DNA from: Mycolicibacterium anyangense
GTDB lineage: Bacteria > Actinomycetota > Actinomycetes > Mycobacteriales > Mycobacteriaceae
Length of the DNA stretch: 64,000 nt
Assembly (NCBI RefSeq): GCF_010731855.1
Contig: NZ_AP022620.1
Span: 2,108,001 to 2,172,000 of the forward strand
Direction of reading: 5' to 3'
Positions 18,433 through 26,292 of the stretch are shown here, piece by piece. A program made the translations under genes and the position numbers. Under the pieces are notes generated by a model. It saw nothing but the letters and a program-made list of their open reading frames with translations. It was not told the DNA's origin and searched no databases. The stretch's first letter is position 1; each line of letters starts with the position of its first letter.

Positions 18433-20475
18433 CTACTCCTCGGGAATGTCGCGTTCGATCTCGGCGAGCCAGATCCGCGCCGACATGTCCGAGGGTGCGC
18501 GCCAATCACCGCGCGGGGACAGCGAACCACCGTGGGACACCTTGGGGCCGTTCGGCAACGCTGAGCGTTTGAACTGGCTGAACGAGTAGTACCGCTGGGC
18601 GAATACCGCCAACCATTGCCGAATCTCCTTGAGCGAGTAGGCCGGTCGCTTACCTTCCGGGAACCCCGGCGGCCAGCCACCGCGGCCCGGATCGCTCCAG
18701 GCGTGCCAGGCCAAGAACGCGATCTTCGACGGCCGGAAACCGTAGCGCAGCACCTGGAACAACGAAAAGTCCTGCAGCGAATAGGGCCCCACCTTGGCCT
18801 CGCTGCTCTGGATCTCCTCGTCCTCACCGGTCGGGACCAGTTCCGGGGTGATCTCGGTGTCGAGCACCGACTGCAGGATCTCGTCGACCTCGTCGTTGAA
18901 CTGTCCTGAGGAGATGACCCACCGAATGAGATGCTGGATAAGGGTTTTCGGCACGCCCGCATTGACGTTGTAGTGGCTCATCTGGTCGCCCACACCGTAG
19001 GTCGACCACCCCAGCGCCAACTCGGACAGGTCACCGGTGCCCAGCACGATGCCACCGCGCTGGTTGGCGATGCGGAACAGGTAGTCAGTGCGCAGACCGG
19101 CTTGCACGTTCTCGAAGGTGATGTCGTAGACCGGCTCGCCCTGGGAGAAGGGATGCCCGATCTCGGTGAGCATCAACGAGGCCGTCGAGCGGATGTCGAT
19201 CTCCTCGAAGGTCACCCCCAGCGCCCGGGACAGCCTGATGGCGTTGTTCTTGGTGCGCTCGCCGGTGGCGAACCCGGGCAGGGTGAACGCCAGAATGTCG
19301 CTGCGCGGGCGACCTTCCCGGTCCATCGCCCGGGCCGCGACGATGAGCGCGTGGGTGGAATCCAGACCACCGGATACCCCGATCACGACCTTGGGATAGT
19401 TGAGCGCGCGCAACCGCTGCTCCAGACCGGACACCTGGATGCTGTATCCCTCGTAGCAGTCCTGCTCGAGGCGCTGCGGATCGCTGGGCACGAACGGGAA
19501 CCGTTCGACGGCACGCTTGAGGCCGATGTCGCCGGAGGGGGGATCGAGCAGAAATCCGATGCGCCGGAACGACGTCAGCGCATCCTGATGATGGCGGCGG
19601 TTGTCGTCGAAGGTGCCCATCCGCAACCGTTCGGCGCGCAGCAGATCCAGATCGACATCGGCCACCGAGCGGCGCTCGCCCTTCGGGAAACGTTCGGACT
19701 CGGCCAGCAGCCGGCCGTTCTCGTAGATCATGGTCTGGCCGTCCCAGGCCAGATCGGTGCTCGACTCGCCCTCGCCCGCCGCGGCGTAGACGTAGGCCGC
19801 CAGGCAGCGGGCCGACGCGGAACGGACCAGCAACGTGCGGTCCTCCGCACGACCGATCGTGATCGGACTCCCGGACAGGTTGGCCAGGACCGTCGCCCCG
19901 GCCAGCGCGGCGTGCGCACTGGGCGGGACGGGGACGAACATGTCCTCGCAGATCTCCACGTGCAGCACCAGGCCGGCAACGTCGCGCGCCTCGAACAGCA
20001 GATCCGGGCCGAAGGGCACCTCGACACCACCGATGCGGATGTTGCCGTGCACATCGTCACCCGCGGCGACCTGCCGGCTCTCGTAGAACTCGCGGTAGGT
20101 GGGCAGATAGGACTTCGGTGCGACGCCGAGCACCACGCCGCGATGGATCACCACGGCGGTGTTGTAGATACGGTGCAAGTGACGAAGCGGGGCGCCGACG
20201 ACGAGGACCGGAAGCAGGTCCGCAGACGCGGCGACGACGTCGAGCAGGGCTGCTTCGACGGAGTCGAGAAGAGTGTCCTGCAGCAGGATGTCCTCGATCG
20301 AGTACCCCGACAAGGTCAGTTCGGGGAACACCGCCACCGCCACGCCGTCGTCATGGCAGGCCTTGGCGATCCGCACCACCGACGCGGCGTTGGCCGCCGG
20401 ATCGGCCAGCACCGTGTGGTGCGTGCAGGCCGCCACGCGCGCAAACCCGTGCCGGTAGGCGGAGTAGAAGTCCAT
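18433..20475 (-). CDS. nadE: Glutamine-dependent NAD+ synthetase
   Basis: A 680-residue two-domain enzyme from ATG 20475 (MDFYSAYRHGFARVAACTHH); the frame to 20604 extends into the ydcF upstream region and is rejected. The N-terminal nitrilase-like glutaminase domain (about 1-320) contains the Glu in FPELTLSGYS and the Cys in HVEICEDMFVP. The C-terminal synthetase has the P-loop VIGVSGGLDSTHALIV. It amidates deamido-NAD using ammonia tunnelled from glutamine. The length is normal for the actinobacterial glutamine-dependent form. Confidence 0.95.
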   Translation of the reverse strand: MDFYSAYRHGFARVAACTHHTVLADPAANAASVVRIAKACHDDGVAVAVFPELTLSGYSIEDILLQDTLLDSVEAALLDVVAASADLLPVLVVGAPLRHLHRIYNTAVVIHRGVVLGVAPKSYLPTYREFYESRQVAAGDDVHGNIRIGGVEVPFGPDLLFEARDVAGLVLHVEICEDMFVPVPPSAHAALAGATVLANLSGSPITIGRAEDRTLLVRSASARCLAAYVYAAAGEGESSTDLAWDGQTMIYENGRLLAESERFPKGERRSVADVDLDLLRAERLRMGTFDDNRRHHQDALTSFRRIGFLLDPPSGDIGLKRAVERFPFVPSDPQRLEQDCYEGYSIQVSGLEQRLRALNYPKVVIGVSGGLDSTHALIVAARAMDREGRPRSDILAFTLPGFATGERTKNNAIRLSRALGVTFEEIDIRSTASLMLTEIGHPFSQGEPVYDITFENVQAGLRTDYLFRIANQRGGIVLGTGDLSELALGWSTYGVGDQMSHYNVNAGVPKTLIQHLIRWVISSGQFNDEVDEILQSVLDTEITPELVPTGEDEEIQSSEAKVGPYSLQDFSLFQVLRYGFRPSKIAFLAWHAWSDPGRGGWPPGFPEGKRPAYSLKEIRQWLAVFAQRYYSFSQFKRSALPNGPKVSHGGSLSPRGDWRAPSDMSARIWLAEIERDIPEE

Positions 20476-20691
20476 GCCCCATTGTCGCCTGTGTAGCCAT
20501 GGGTCCGGAAACGGGTATGCGAAGAGCCGTGGCTGAAATGCGCTACTGATGGTCGACATGCAACACGAGCACCGAGATGATCCCAGCCGCCTCACGCCTA
20601 CCATCAGGTACTCGCTGACGCTTGCGTAACACTGTCGCGCAGCACGTCGATGTGAGAGTCAGCGGCGGAACCCAACGGTGGCGGAGGAACA

Positions 20692-21279
20692 GTGCGACAC
20701 GTCAAGGCGATCTGGGTTGCTCTTCTGCTGACGCTGGCCGTCTTCGCGGGCGACGTCCTCCCGGCTGCCGCACACGCCGCCCCACCGCCGGTACCGGCAC
20801 CGGTGACCAAGGACTTCTCCAAGCCGGCGATCGTGATCCTGGGCTACGGACTCAATCCCGACGGCACCATGCGGGTGATCCTGCGCCGCCGGGTGCTGAC
20901 CGGCTTGGCCGTCGCGCAGTTCTTCCCCCAATCGCCGATCATCGTCACCGGCGGTAACCCGCAGAACGGGAGGACCGAGGCGAGCCAGATGCGCCGCATG
21001 CTGATGCTGCTGGGCTTCCCGGACAACCGAATCATCGTGGAGGACAAGGCCAACAGCACCGTGCAGAACGCCCAGTTCTCAGTGCCGCTGGCCGAGAAGG
21101 CGGGAACGTCCGGCATCATCCTGGTGACCTCGACGACCCATCAGGACCGCGCGGATGGGAACTTCGTCGACGCGGGAGCCAATCTGCTCGCCACGGTCAG
21201 CTATCCCGACGGTGACCCGTCGGTCAATGTCGCACAGTTCGCCCGCGACGCGGTCAGCCCGTTCGTCAACCTCGGATAG
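20692..21279 (+). CDS. Secreted YdcF/DUF218-family protein
   Basis: A 195-residue protein with a Sec-type signal peptide (residues 1-28, core AIWVALLLTLAVFAGDVLPAAAHA) and a YdcF-like Rossmann domain: IVILGYGLNPDG, then SPIIVTGGNPQNGRTEAS and NTVQNAQFS-type motifs. The start is GTG 20692 behind GGAGG. DUF218 members are linked to envelope functions but lack a settled reaction. It precedes the sirtuin gene by 17 bases and may be co-transcribed with it. The 216 bases upstream hold no gene. Confidence 0.8.
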   Translation: MRHVKAIWVALLLTLAVFAGDVLPAAAHAAPPPVPAPVTKDFSKPAIVILGYGLNPDGTMRVILRRRVLTGLAVAQFFPQSPIIVTGGNPQNGRTEASQMRRMLMLLGFPDNRIIVEDKANSTVQNAQFSVPLAEKAGTSGIILVTSTTHQDRADGNFVDAGANLLATVSYPDGDPSVNVAQFARDAVSPFVNLG

Positions 21280-21296
21280 CCGCCTATCCTGGCGGT

Positions 21297-22130
21297 ATGG
21301 AGTCGCCAGAACTCGTCGCATCACTGTCGGGACGGCGACTGGCGGTGCTCACCGGGGCCGGTATCTCCACCGACTCCGGTATCCCCGACTATCGCGGCCC
21401 GGACTCCCCGCCCGCCAACCCGATGACCATCCGCCAGTTCACCTCCAGCCGGGAGTACCGGCAGCGGTACTGGGCGCGCAACCACCTGGGCTGGCGGCAC
21501 ATGGCCCGGACCCGGCCCAACGCCGGGCACCGTGCGCTGGCCGCACTGGAGCGTGCCGGCGTGGTGACCGGCGTGATCACCCAGAACGTCGACCTGCTGC
21601 ACACCAAGGCGGGCAGCCGCAACGTCATCAACCTGCACGGAACCTATGCGCAGGTGGTGTGCCTCGATTGCGGACACACCATGTCGCGCGCCGAGCTGGC
21701 CGACCAGCTGGAAGCCGCCAACCCGGGCTTCGCCGAACGGGCCGAGCGCGTAGGGGGCATCGCCGTCGCACCGGACGCCGACGCCGTGGTCGACGACACC
21801 GAATCGTTCCACGTCGTCGACTGCCCGGCCTGCGGCGGCATGCTCAAACCCGACATCGTCTACTTTGGCGAGAGCGTGAGCAAAGATGTTGTGGCCCAAG
21901 CCTATTCGATGGTCGAGGCCGCCGATGCGCTGCTGGTCGCCGGATCGTCGCTGACGGTGTTCTCCGGGTACCGGTTCGTCCGGCACGCCGCCGCACTGGG
22001 GATGCCGATCGCGATCATCAACCGCGGCCCCACCCGCGGTGACGAGCTGGCGACGGTGAAGATCGACAACGGCTGCTCGGAGATCCTGGTGCTGCTCGCC
22101 GACGAGCTCACTGAGACCATGTCTGCATGA
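21297..22130 (+). CDS. Sir2-family NAD-dependent protein deacylase
   Basis: A 277-residue sirtuin. The NAD-binding motif GAGISTDSGIPDYRG, the TQNVDLLHTKAG loop, the catalytic His in NLHGTYAQVVC and four zinc cysteines (CLDCG and CPACGG pairs) are all present; the later GSSLTVFSGYRF and INRGPTRGD complete the Rossmann part. It removes acyl groups from lysines using NAD. The 277-residue length and the Asp/Val-rich insertion between the zinc pairs suggest a class distinct from CobB-type sirtuins. The stop overlaps the next gene's start (ATGA), so the two products are coupled. Confidence 0.92.
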   Translation: MESPELVASLSGRRLAVLTGAGISTDSGIPDYRGPDSPPANPMTIRQFTSSREYRQRYWARNHLGWRHMARTRPNAGHRALAALERAGVVTGVITQNVDLLHTKAGSRNVINLHGTYAQVVCLDCGHTMSRAELADQLEAANPGFAERAERVGGIAVAPDADAVVDDTESFHVVDCPACGGMLKPDIVYFGESVSKDVVAQAYSMVEAADALLVAGSSLTVFSGYRFVRHAAALGMPIAIINRGPTRGDELATVKIDNGCSEILVLLADELTETMSA

Positions 22131-22852
22131 AACGTTCCCGGGGTAGGGCCGAGGTTCATACCGAAGAGGACATCGACGAAGAAGCCGGACGGGTTGCCGC
22201 TCTGCTCAAGCGGATGCGTCCGCCGCCGGGGCCGATCACCCAGCGCTGGGCGCTGGGCATCGGTGACATCGTCGCCGACACCACCCGGCTGCCCCAGAAA
22301 TTGCGCGGCGCGGTGCTGTTCCTCAACCGGTTCGGCGGGCTCGCCATCACACCCGAGACCCTGGAGTTCGACGGCGACGACGCCAGATGGTCCAAGATCA
22401 CCGAGATCGATACCCGCAACCTGGTCGAATACCTGCTGTCGGGCGCGGTCGAGAAACAGGTGGACCGGCTACCGGTGCCGTGGTTCCCGGGCCGGGGCCG
22501 GCTGCTCGGCCTGGCCTCGGCGGCGGTGTTGACCCTGCTGATGGCCACCGCCCGCCAGCAGATCGAGAACCATGCCGACGTGCGCATCCCCGCCGAGGTG
22601 CATTTCCGCGGCGGCCTGTTCCGCCGCGACAAGGTGCTCTCGCCCGGCGTGCTGTCCACGCTGATCCTGGCCGACCCCAAGGTGAGCGAATCGGTGATCG
22701 CCACCGCCACGGCCAACGGCATCACCGTGCGTAAGCGCGACGACGATCCGATGGACGTCGCCGGTGACCGGGCCGAGGTGCTCAAGACCAAACTCGGCGA
22801 GCTGGAGAAGAGCGTCCGCAACCTGCTGCACCGCGGGCGCAGCAAGGACTAA
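22127..22852 (+). CDS. Conserved mycobacterial-type protein of unknown function
   Basis: A 241-residue protein I do not recognise beyond a mycobacterial style. The N-terminus is charged. Residues 30-60 contain [20 protein letters not shown], a moderately hydrophobic stretch near 125-145 ([17 protein letters not shown]) may be a membrane helix, and the C-terminus is a charged helix ending [10 protein letters not shown]. It begins inside the sirtuin stop codon (ATGA), so it is translated with it and may be a substrate, partner or membrane anchor. It is convergent with proB, with 4 bases shared. Confidence 0.7.
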   Translation: MKRSRGRAEVHTEEDIDEEAGRVAALLKRMRPPPGPITQRWALGIGDIVADTTRLPQKLRGAVLFLNRFGGLAITPETLEFDGDDARWSKITEIDTRNLVEYLLSGAVEKQVDRLPVPWFPGRGRLLGLASAAVLTLLMATARQQIENHADVRIPAEVHFRGGLFRRDKVLSPGVLSTLILADPKVSESVIATATANGITVRKRDDDPMDVAGDRAEVLKTKLGELEKSVRNLLHRGRSKD

Positions 22853-23994
22853 ACGGCGACCAGGTCGTCGGCGTGCACGGCGGGCCTGCGCATCTCGGCA
22901 GGCAGGTCAGAGGTGGAACGCCCGATCATCGTCGCGAGCTCGCCGGCGTCGTAGGCCACCACACCGCGCGCCACGATCGCCTCATCCGGCCCGCGCAGCT
23001 CCACCACGTCACCGCCGAAGAACCGGCCGGACACCCCGGTGATACCGGCAGGCAGCAGCGAGCGGCGTTGTGCGACGACCGCACGGACCGCGCCGGCGTC
23101 CAGGCTCACGGCACCGGACACCTCGGCGGCGTAACGCACCCAGAACCGCCGCGCCGACATCCGGTCGGGCCGCGGCGCGAACACGGTGCCCACCGAGGCG
23201 TCCGACAGCGCGGCGTCAGCGTTGGCGGCCGCCGCCAGCAGCACCGGAACCCCGGCGTCGGCGGCCAGCAGAGCCGAGGACAGTTTCGAACGCATTCCCC
23301 CGGTGCCCAGCCGGCTGCCCTGCCCGGCGACCACACCGTCGAGGTCGTCCGGGCCGGCGACCTCGGGGATGAACCGGGCCGGATTGTCGTGCGTCGCCTT
23401 ACGCGGATCGCCGTCGTAGAGGCCGTCGATGTCGGACAGCAGGATCAGCGCGTCGGCACCGACAAGGTGGGCCACCAGCGCCGAGAGCCGGTCGTTGTCG
23501 CCGAACCGGATCTCGTTGGTGGCGACGGTGTCGTTCTCGTTGACGATGGCCACCGCGTGCAGTGCCCGCAGCCGGTCCAGGGTGCGCTGGGCGTTGGTGT
23601 GCTGCGCACGCATCGCGATGTCGTGGGCGGTGAGCAGGATCTGGCCGACGGTACGGTCATAGCGGGCGAACGCCGCGCTCCAGGAGTTGACCAGGGCCAC
23701 CTGCCCGACGCTGGCCGCGGCCTGTTTGGTGGCCAGGTCGGTGGGGCGCCGGCTCAAGCCGAGGGGCTCGATACCCGCGGCGATCGCGCCGGAGGACACG
23801 ATCACGACGTCGGAGCCGGCCTGCATCCGCGCCTCGATGGCGTCGGCCAGCTTGGCCAGCCTGCCCGCATCGAACAATCCGGCTTTGGTCGTCAGCGCCG
23901 TGGTACCGATCTTGACGACCACACTGCGCGCGGTGCGGATCGCCTCGCGGAACTGACTCTTCGCCTGTTGGTTCGCTCCGCAAGCGTCGATCAC
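22849..23994 (-). CDS. proB: Glutamate 5-kinase
   Basis: A 381-residue kinase: amino-acid kinase domain from [12 protein letters not shown], with [28 protein letters not shown] and [15 protein letters not shown], then a C-terminal PUA domain (about 285-370, [20 protein letters not shown] onward). It makes gamma-glutamyl phosphate, the first committed proline step. The start is GTG 23994 overlapping the obg stop (GTGA). A shorter start would also be possible but would remove only the less conserved N-terminal tail. It is the last gene of the rplU-rpmA-obg-proB series. Confidence 0.95.
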   Translation of the reverse strand: MIDACGANQQAKSQFREAIRTARSVVVKIGTTALTTKAGLFDAGRLAKLADAIEARMQAGSDVVIVSSGAIAAGIEPLGLSRRPTDLATKQAAASVGQVALVNSWSAAFARYDRTVGQILLTAHDIAMRAQHTNAQRTLDRLRALHAVAIVNENDTVATNEIRFGDNDRLSALVAHLVGADALILLSDIDGLYDGDPRKATHDNPARFIPEVAGPDDLDGVVAGQGSRLGTGGMRSKLSSALLAADAGVPVLLAAAANADAALSDASVGTVFAPRPDRMSARRFWVRYAAEVSGAVSLDAGAVRAVVAQRRSLLPAGITGVSGRFFGGDVVELRGPDEAIVARGVVAYDAGELATMIGRSTSDLPAEMRRPAVHADDLVAV

Positions 23995-25439
23995 GCGCCG
24001 TCCTCGTGCTCACGCCGCAACCGGCGGGCTTCCTTACGTTCGGCGGCACCGACCCGGTCGGTCTGTTCCAGCCGCACATCGGTGCCTCGGCCGGTCGGGG
24101 TGACGTCGACCCCGGCCGGGGTCTGCGGCTCCCAATCGAACGTCATGTCACCGATGGTCACCGCGCAGCCCGGCTTGGCCCCCCGACGCAGCAGCGCCTC
24201 TTCCACCCCGAGCCGGGCCAGCCGGTCACCGAGGTAACCGACTGCCTCGTCGTTGTCGAAGTTGGTCTGGGCGATCCAGCGTTCGGGCCGGACACCGCGC
24301 ACGATGAAACCGCCGGCGTGGTGCGGGTCATCCTCGACGGTGAACCCGGTCTGGTCCACCGGAATGGGCCGGATGACGGGCCGGCGCGGCACTACCTCAG
24401 GCTGGGCCTTCTGATAGGCCTGCACCAGATCCCACAGCGCAAAGGTCAACTCGCGCAAGCCTTCCCGGCTCACCGTCGACACCTCGAACACCGGCCAGCC
24501 ACGTTCGGCGATCTCTGGGCGGACGAAATCGGCGAGTTCGCGGGCCTCGGGGACGTCGATCTTGTTGAGCACCACCGCGCGCGGCCGGCTGGCCAGGTCA
24601 CCGAGCGTCGAATCACCTTGCAGCGTCGGCTGATACGCGGCCAGTTCGGCTTCCAGTGCGTCGATGTCGGAGATCGGATCGCGGCCCGGTTCCAGGGTCG
24701 CGCAGTCCACCACGTGCACCAGAACCGCACACCGCTCGATGTGCCGAAGGAAATCCAGGCCCAGGCCGCGCCCCTCGGAGGCACCCGGGATCAGGCCCGG
24801 AACATCGGCGACGGTGAAGGTGTGCTCCCCCGCTGACACGACGCCGAGATTGGGCACCAGCGTGGTGAACGGGTAGTCGGCGATCTTGGGCTTGGCCGCG
24901 GAGATGGTGGACACCAGCGAGGACTTGCCCGCCGACGGGAAGCCGATGAGGCCGACATCGGCCACAGTCTTCAGCTCAAGAGTGAGATCGCGCTCCTGGC
25001 CCTTCTCGCCCAGCAGGGCGAATCCGGGCGCCTTGCGGGCCCGGGAGGCCAGCGCGGCGTTACCCAGCCCGCCGCGTCCGCCTTCGGCGGCAACGAAACT
25101 GGTGCCGGTCCCGACCAGGTCGGCCAGCAGTCGGCCGTGCTCGTCGAGCACCACTGTTCCGTCGGGAACCTTGACTTCGAGATCGTCACCATTGGCGCCG
25201 TCGCGGTTGCTGCCCATCCCCTGCTTGCCCGAAGGGGCGACGACATTGGGGTGGAAGTGGAAGTCCAGCAGGGTGTGCACCTGCGGATCGACCACCAGGA
25301 TGACGCTTCCGCCATGGCCGCCGTTGCCGCCATCGGGGCCGCCGAGAGGTTTGAACTTCTCGCGGTGCACCGAGGCGCAGCCGTTACCGCCGTTACCCGC
25401 GCGGGTCTTGATGACGACGCGGTCGACGAAGCGAGGCAT
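23991..25439 (-). CDS. obg: Obg/CgtA GTPase
   Basis: A 482-residue ribosome-associated GTPase. The glycine-rich Obg fold (residues 1-160, with [20 protein letters not shown]) precedes the G domain ([14 protein letters not shown] as G1, DVPGLIPGA as G3, NKID as G4) and a C-terminal OCT domain. It acts in late 50S assembly and stress control. It lies 88 bases after rpmA in the standard rplU-rpmA-obg order and overlaps proB by 4 bases. The C-terminal 40 residues are charged and actinobacterial in style. Confidence 0.96.
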   Translation of the reverse strand: MPRFVDRVVIKTRAGNGGNGCASVHREKFKPLGGPDGGNGGHGGSVILVVDPQVHTLLDFHFHPNVVAPSGKQGMGSNRDGANGDDLEVKVPDGTVVLDEHGRLLADLVGTGTSFVAAEGGRGGLGNAALASRARKAPGFALLGEKGQERDLTLELKTVADVGLIGFPSAGKSSLVSTISAAKPKIADYPFTTLVPNLGVVSAGEHTFTVADVPGLIPGASEGRGLGLDFLRHIERCAVLVHVVDCATLEPGRDPISDIDALEAELAAYQPTLQGDSTLGDLASRPRAVVLNKIDVPEARELADFVRPEIAERGWPVFEVSTVSREGLRELTFALWDLVQAYQKAQPEVVPRRPVIRPIPVDQTGFTVEDDPHHAGGFIVRGVRPERWIAQTNFDNDEAVGYLGDRLARLGVEEALLRRGAKPGCAVTIGDMTFDWEPQTPAGVDVTPTGRGTDVRLEQTDRVGAAERKEARRLRREHEDGA

Positions 25440-25527
25440 CGGAGAGTCCTTTCATTCGTCGAGTGTGTACCTGCTGCGAGATATCGGTCTCAATCTCGCA
25501 GTGGAGGCACACTCGCGAAATTAAGAC

Positions 25528-25791
25528 CTACTCCGGTCGGGCGGCGCGGACGATGTTGACGACCTTGCGGCCGCGCTTCACGCCGAACTCCACCGCGCCC
25601 GGCGCGGTGGCGAACAGGGTGTCGTCGCCGCCGCGGCCGACGTTCACGCCCGGGTGGAAGTGAGTGCCGCGCTGACGGACGAGGATCTCGCCGGCCTTGA
25701 CGACCTGACCGCCGAAACGCTTGACGCCGAGCCGCTGTGCGGCGGACTCGCGACCGTTGCGCGAGCTGGAAGCGCCCTTTTTGTGTGCCAT
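25528..25791 (-). CDS. rpmA: 50S ribosomal protein L27
   Basis: An 87-residue protein beginning [20 protein letters not shown], with the L27 core [24 protein letters not shown]. The N-terminal tail reaches the peptidyl-transferase centre. There is no cleavable leader before the tail, so the mature N-terminus is formed simply by loss of Met. It lies 19 bases after rplU. Family length is normal. Confidence 0.97.
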   Translation of the reverse strand: MAHKKGASSSRNGRESAAQRLGVKRFGGQVVKAGEILVRQRGTHFHPGVNVGRGGDDTLFATAPGAVEFGVKRGRKVVNIVRAARPE

Positions 25792-25810
25792 GTCTGTTCG
25801 CTCCCTGTCG

Positions 25811-26122
25811 CTACTTGATCCCGGTGACCTTGAGCACGGTCAACGGCTGACGGTGACCCTGCCGCTTGTGGTAGCCGGTCTTGTTCTTGAACTTGTGGAT
25901 GCGGATCTTGGGACCCTTGGTGTGCTCGAGCACCTCACCGGTGACCGCGACCTTCTCCAGAGCCTTGGCGTCGGTGGTCACCGTGGCGCCGTCGACGACG
26001 AGCGCGACGGGCAGCGAAACGGAGCTACCGGCCTCGACCTCGAGCTTCTCGACCTTGACGATGTCTCCCACGGCGACCTTGTACTGCTTGCCACCGGTCT
26101 TGACGATTGCGTACGTCGCCAT
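25811..26122 (-). CDS. rplU: 50S ribosomal protein L21
   Basis: A 103-residue protein beginning [20 protein letters not shown] and ending in the [17 protein letters not shown] rRNA-binding segment. It contacts 23S rRNA in the large subunit. It is the first gene of rplU-rpmA-obg-proB on the minus strand, 159 bases after the rne stop hairpin, so it probably has its own promoter in that gap; I could not pick one out confidently, nor a classical L21 leader. Confidence 0.97.
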   Translation of the reverse strand: MATYAIVKTGGKQYKVAVGDIVKVEKLEVEAGSSVSLPVALVVDGATVTTDAKALEKVAVTGEVLEHTKGPKIRIHKFKNKTGYHKRQGHRQPLTVLKVTGIK

Positions 26123-26271
26123 TCGTTCCTCTGCCTTGCTCTGTGGGCGCGCGCTAACCGAAGCTGCGTGCGCGGGTCTGGGGGTGCGGGATCTTCAAGC
26201 CCGCTGCCACCGGCGCTGGACGCCTGGCGACAACTGCTCAAGGTTACGTGACCAGCACCGGGAGGGTCAAA

Positions 26272-26292
26272 CCGCCTCGCCTCACGAGGCGG
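26272..26292 (-). terminator. Hairpin on the rne stop codon
   Basis: CCGCCTCG (26272-26279) and CGAGGCGG (26285-26292) form 8-bp perfect arms around a 5-base loop that includes part of the rne stop codon (26282-26284). It is placed to end rne mRNA before rplU. No T run. Confidence 0.5.
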
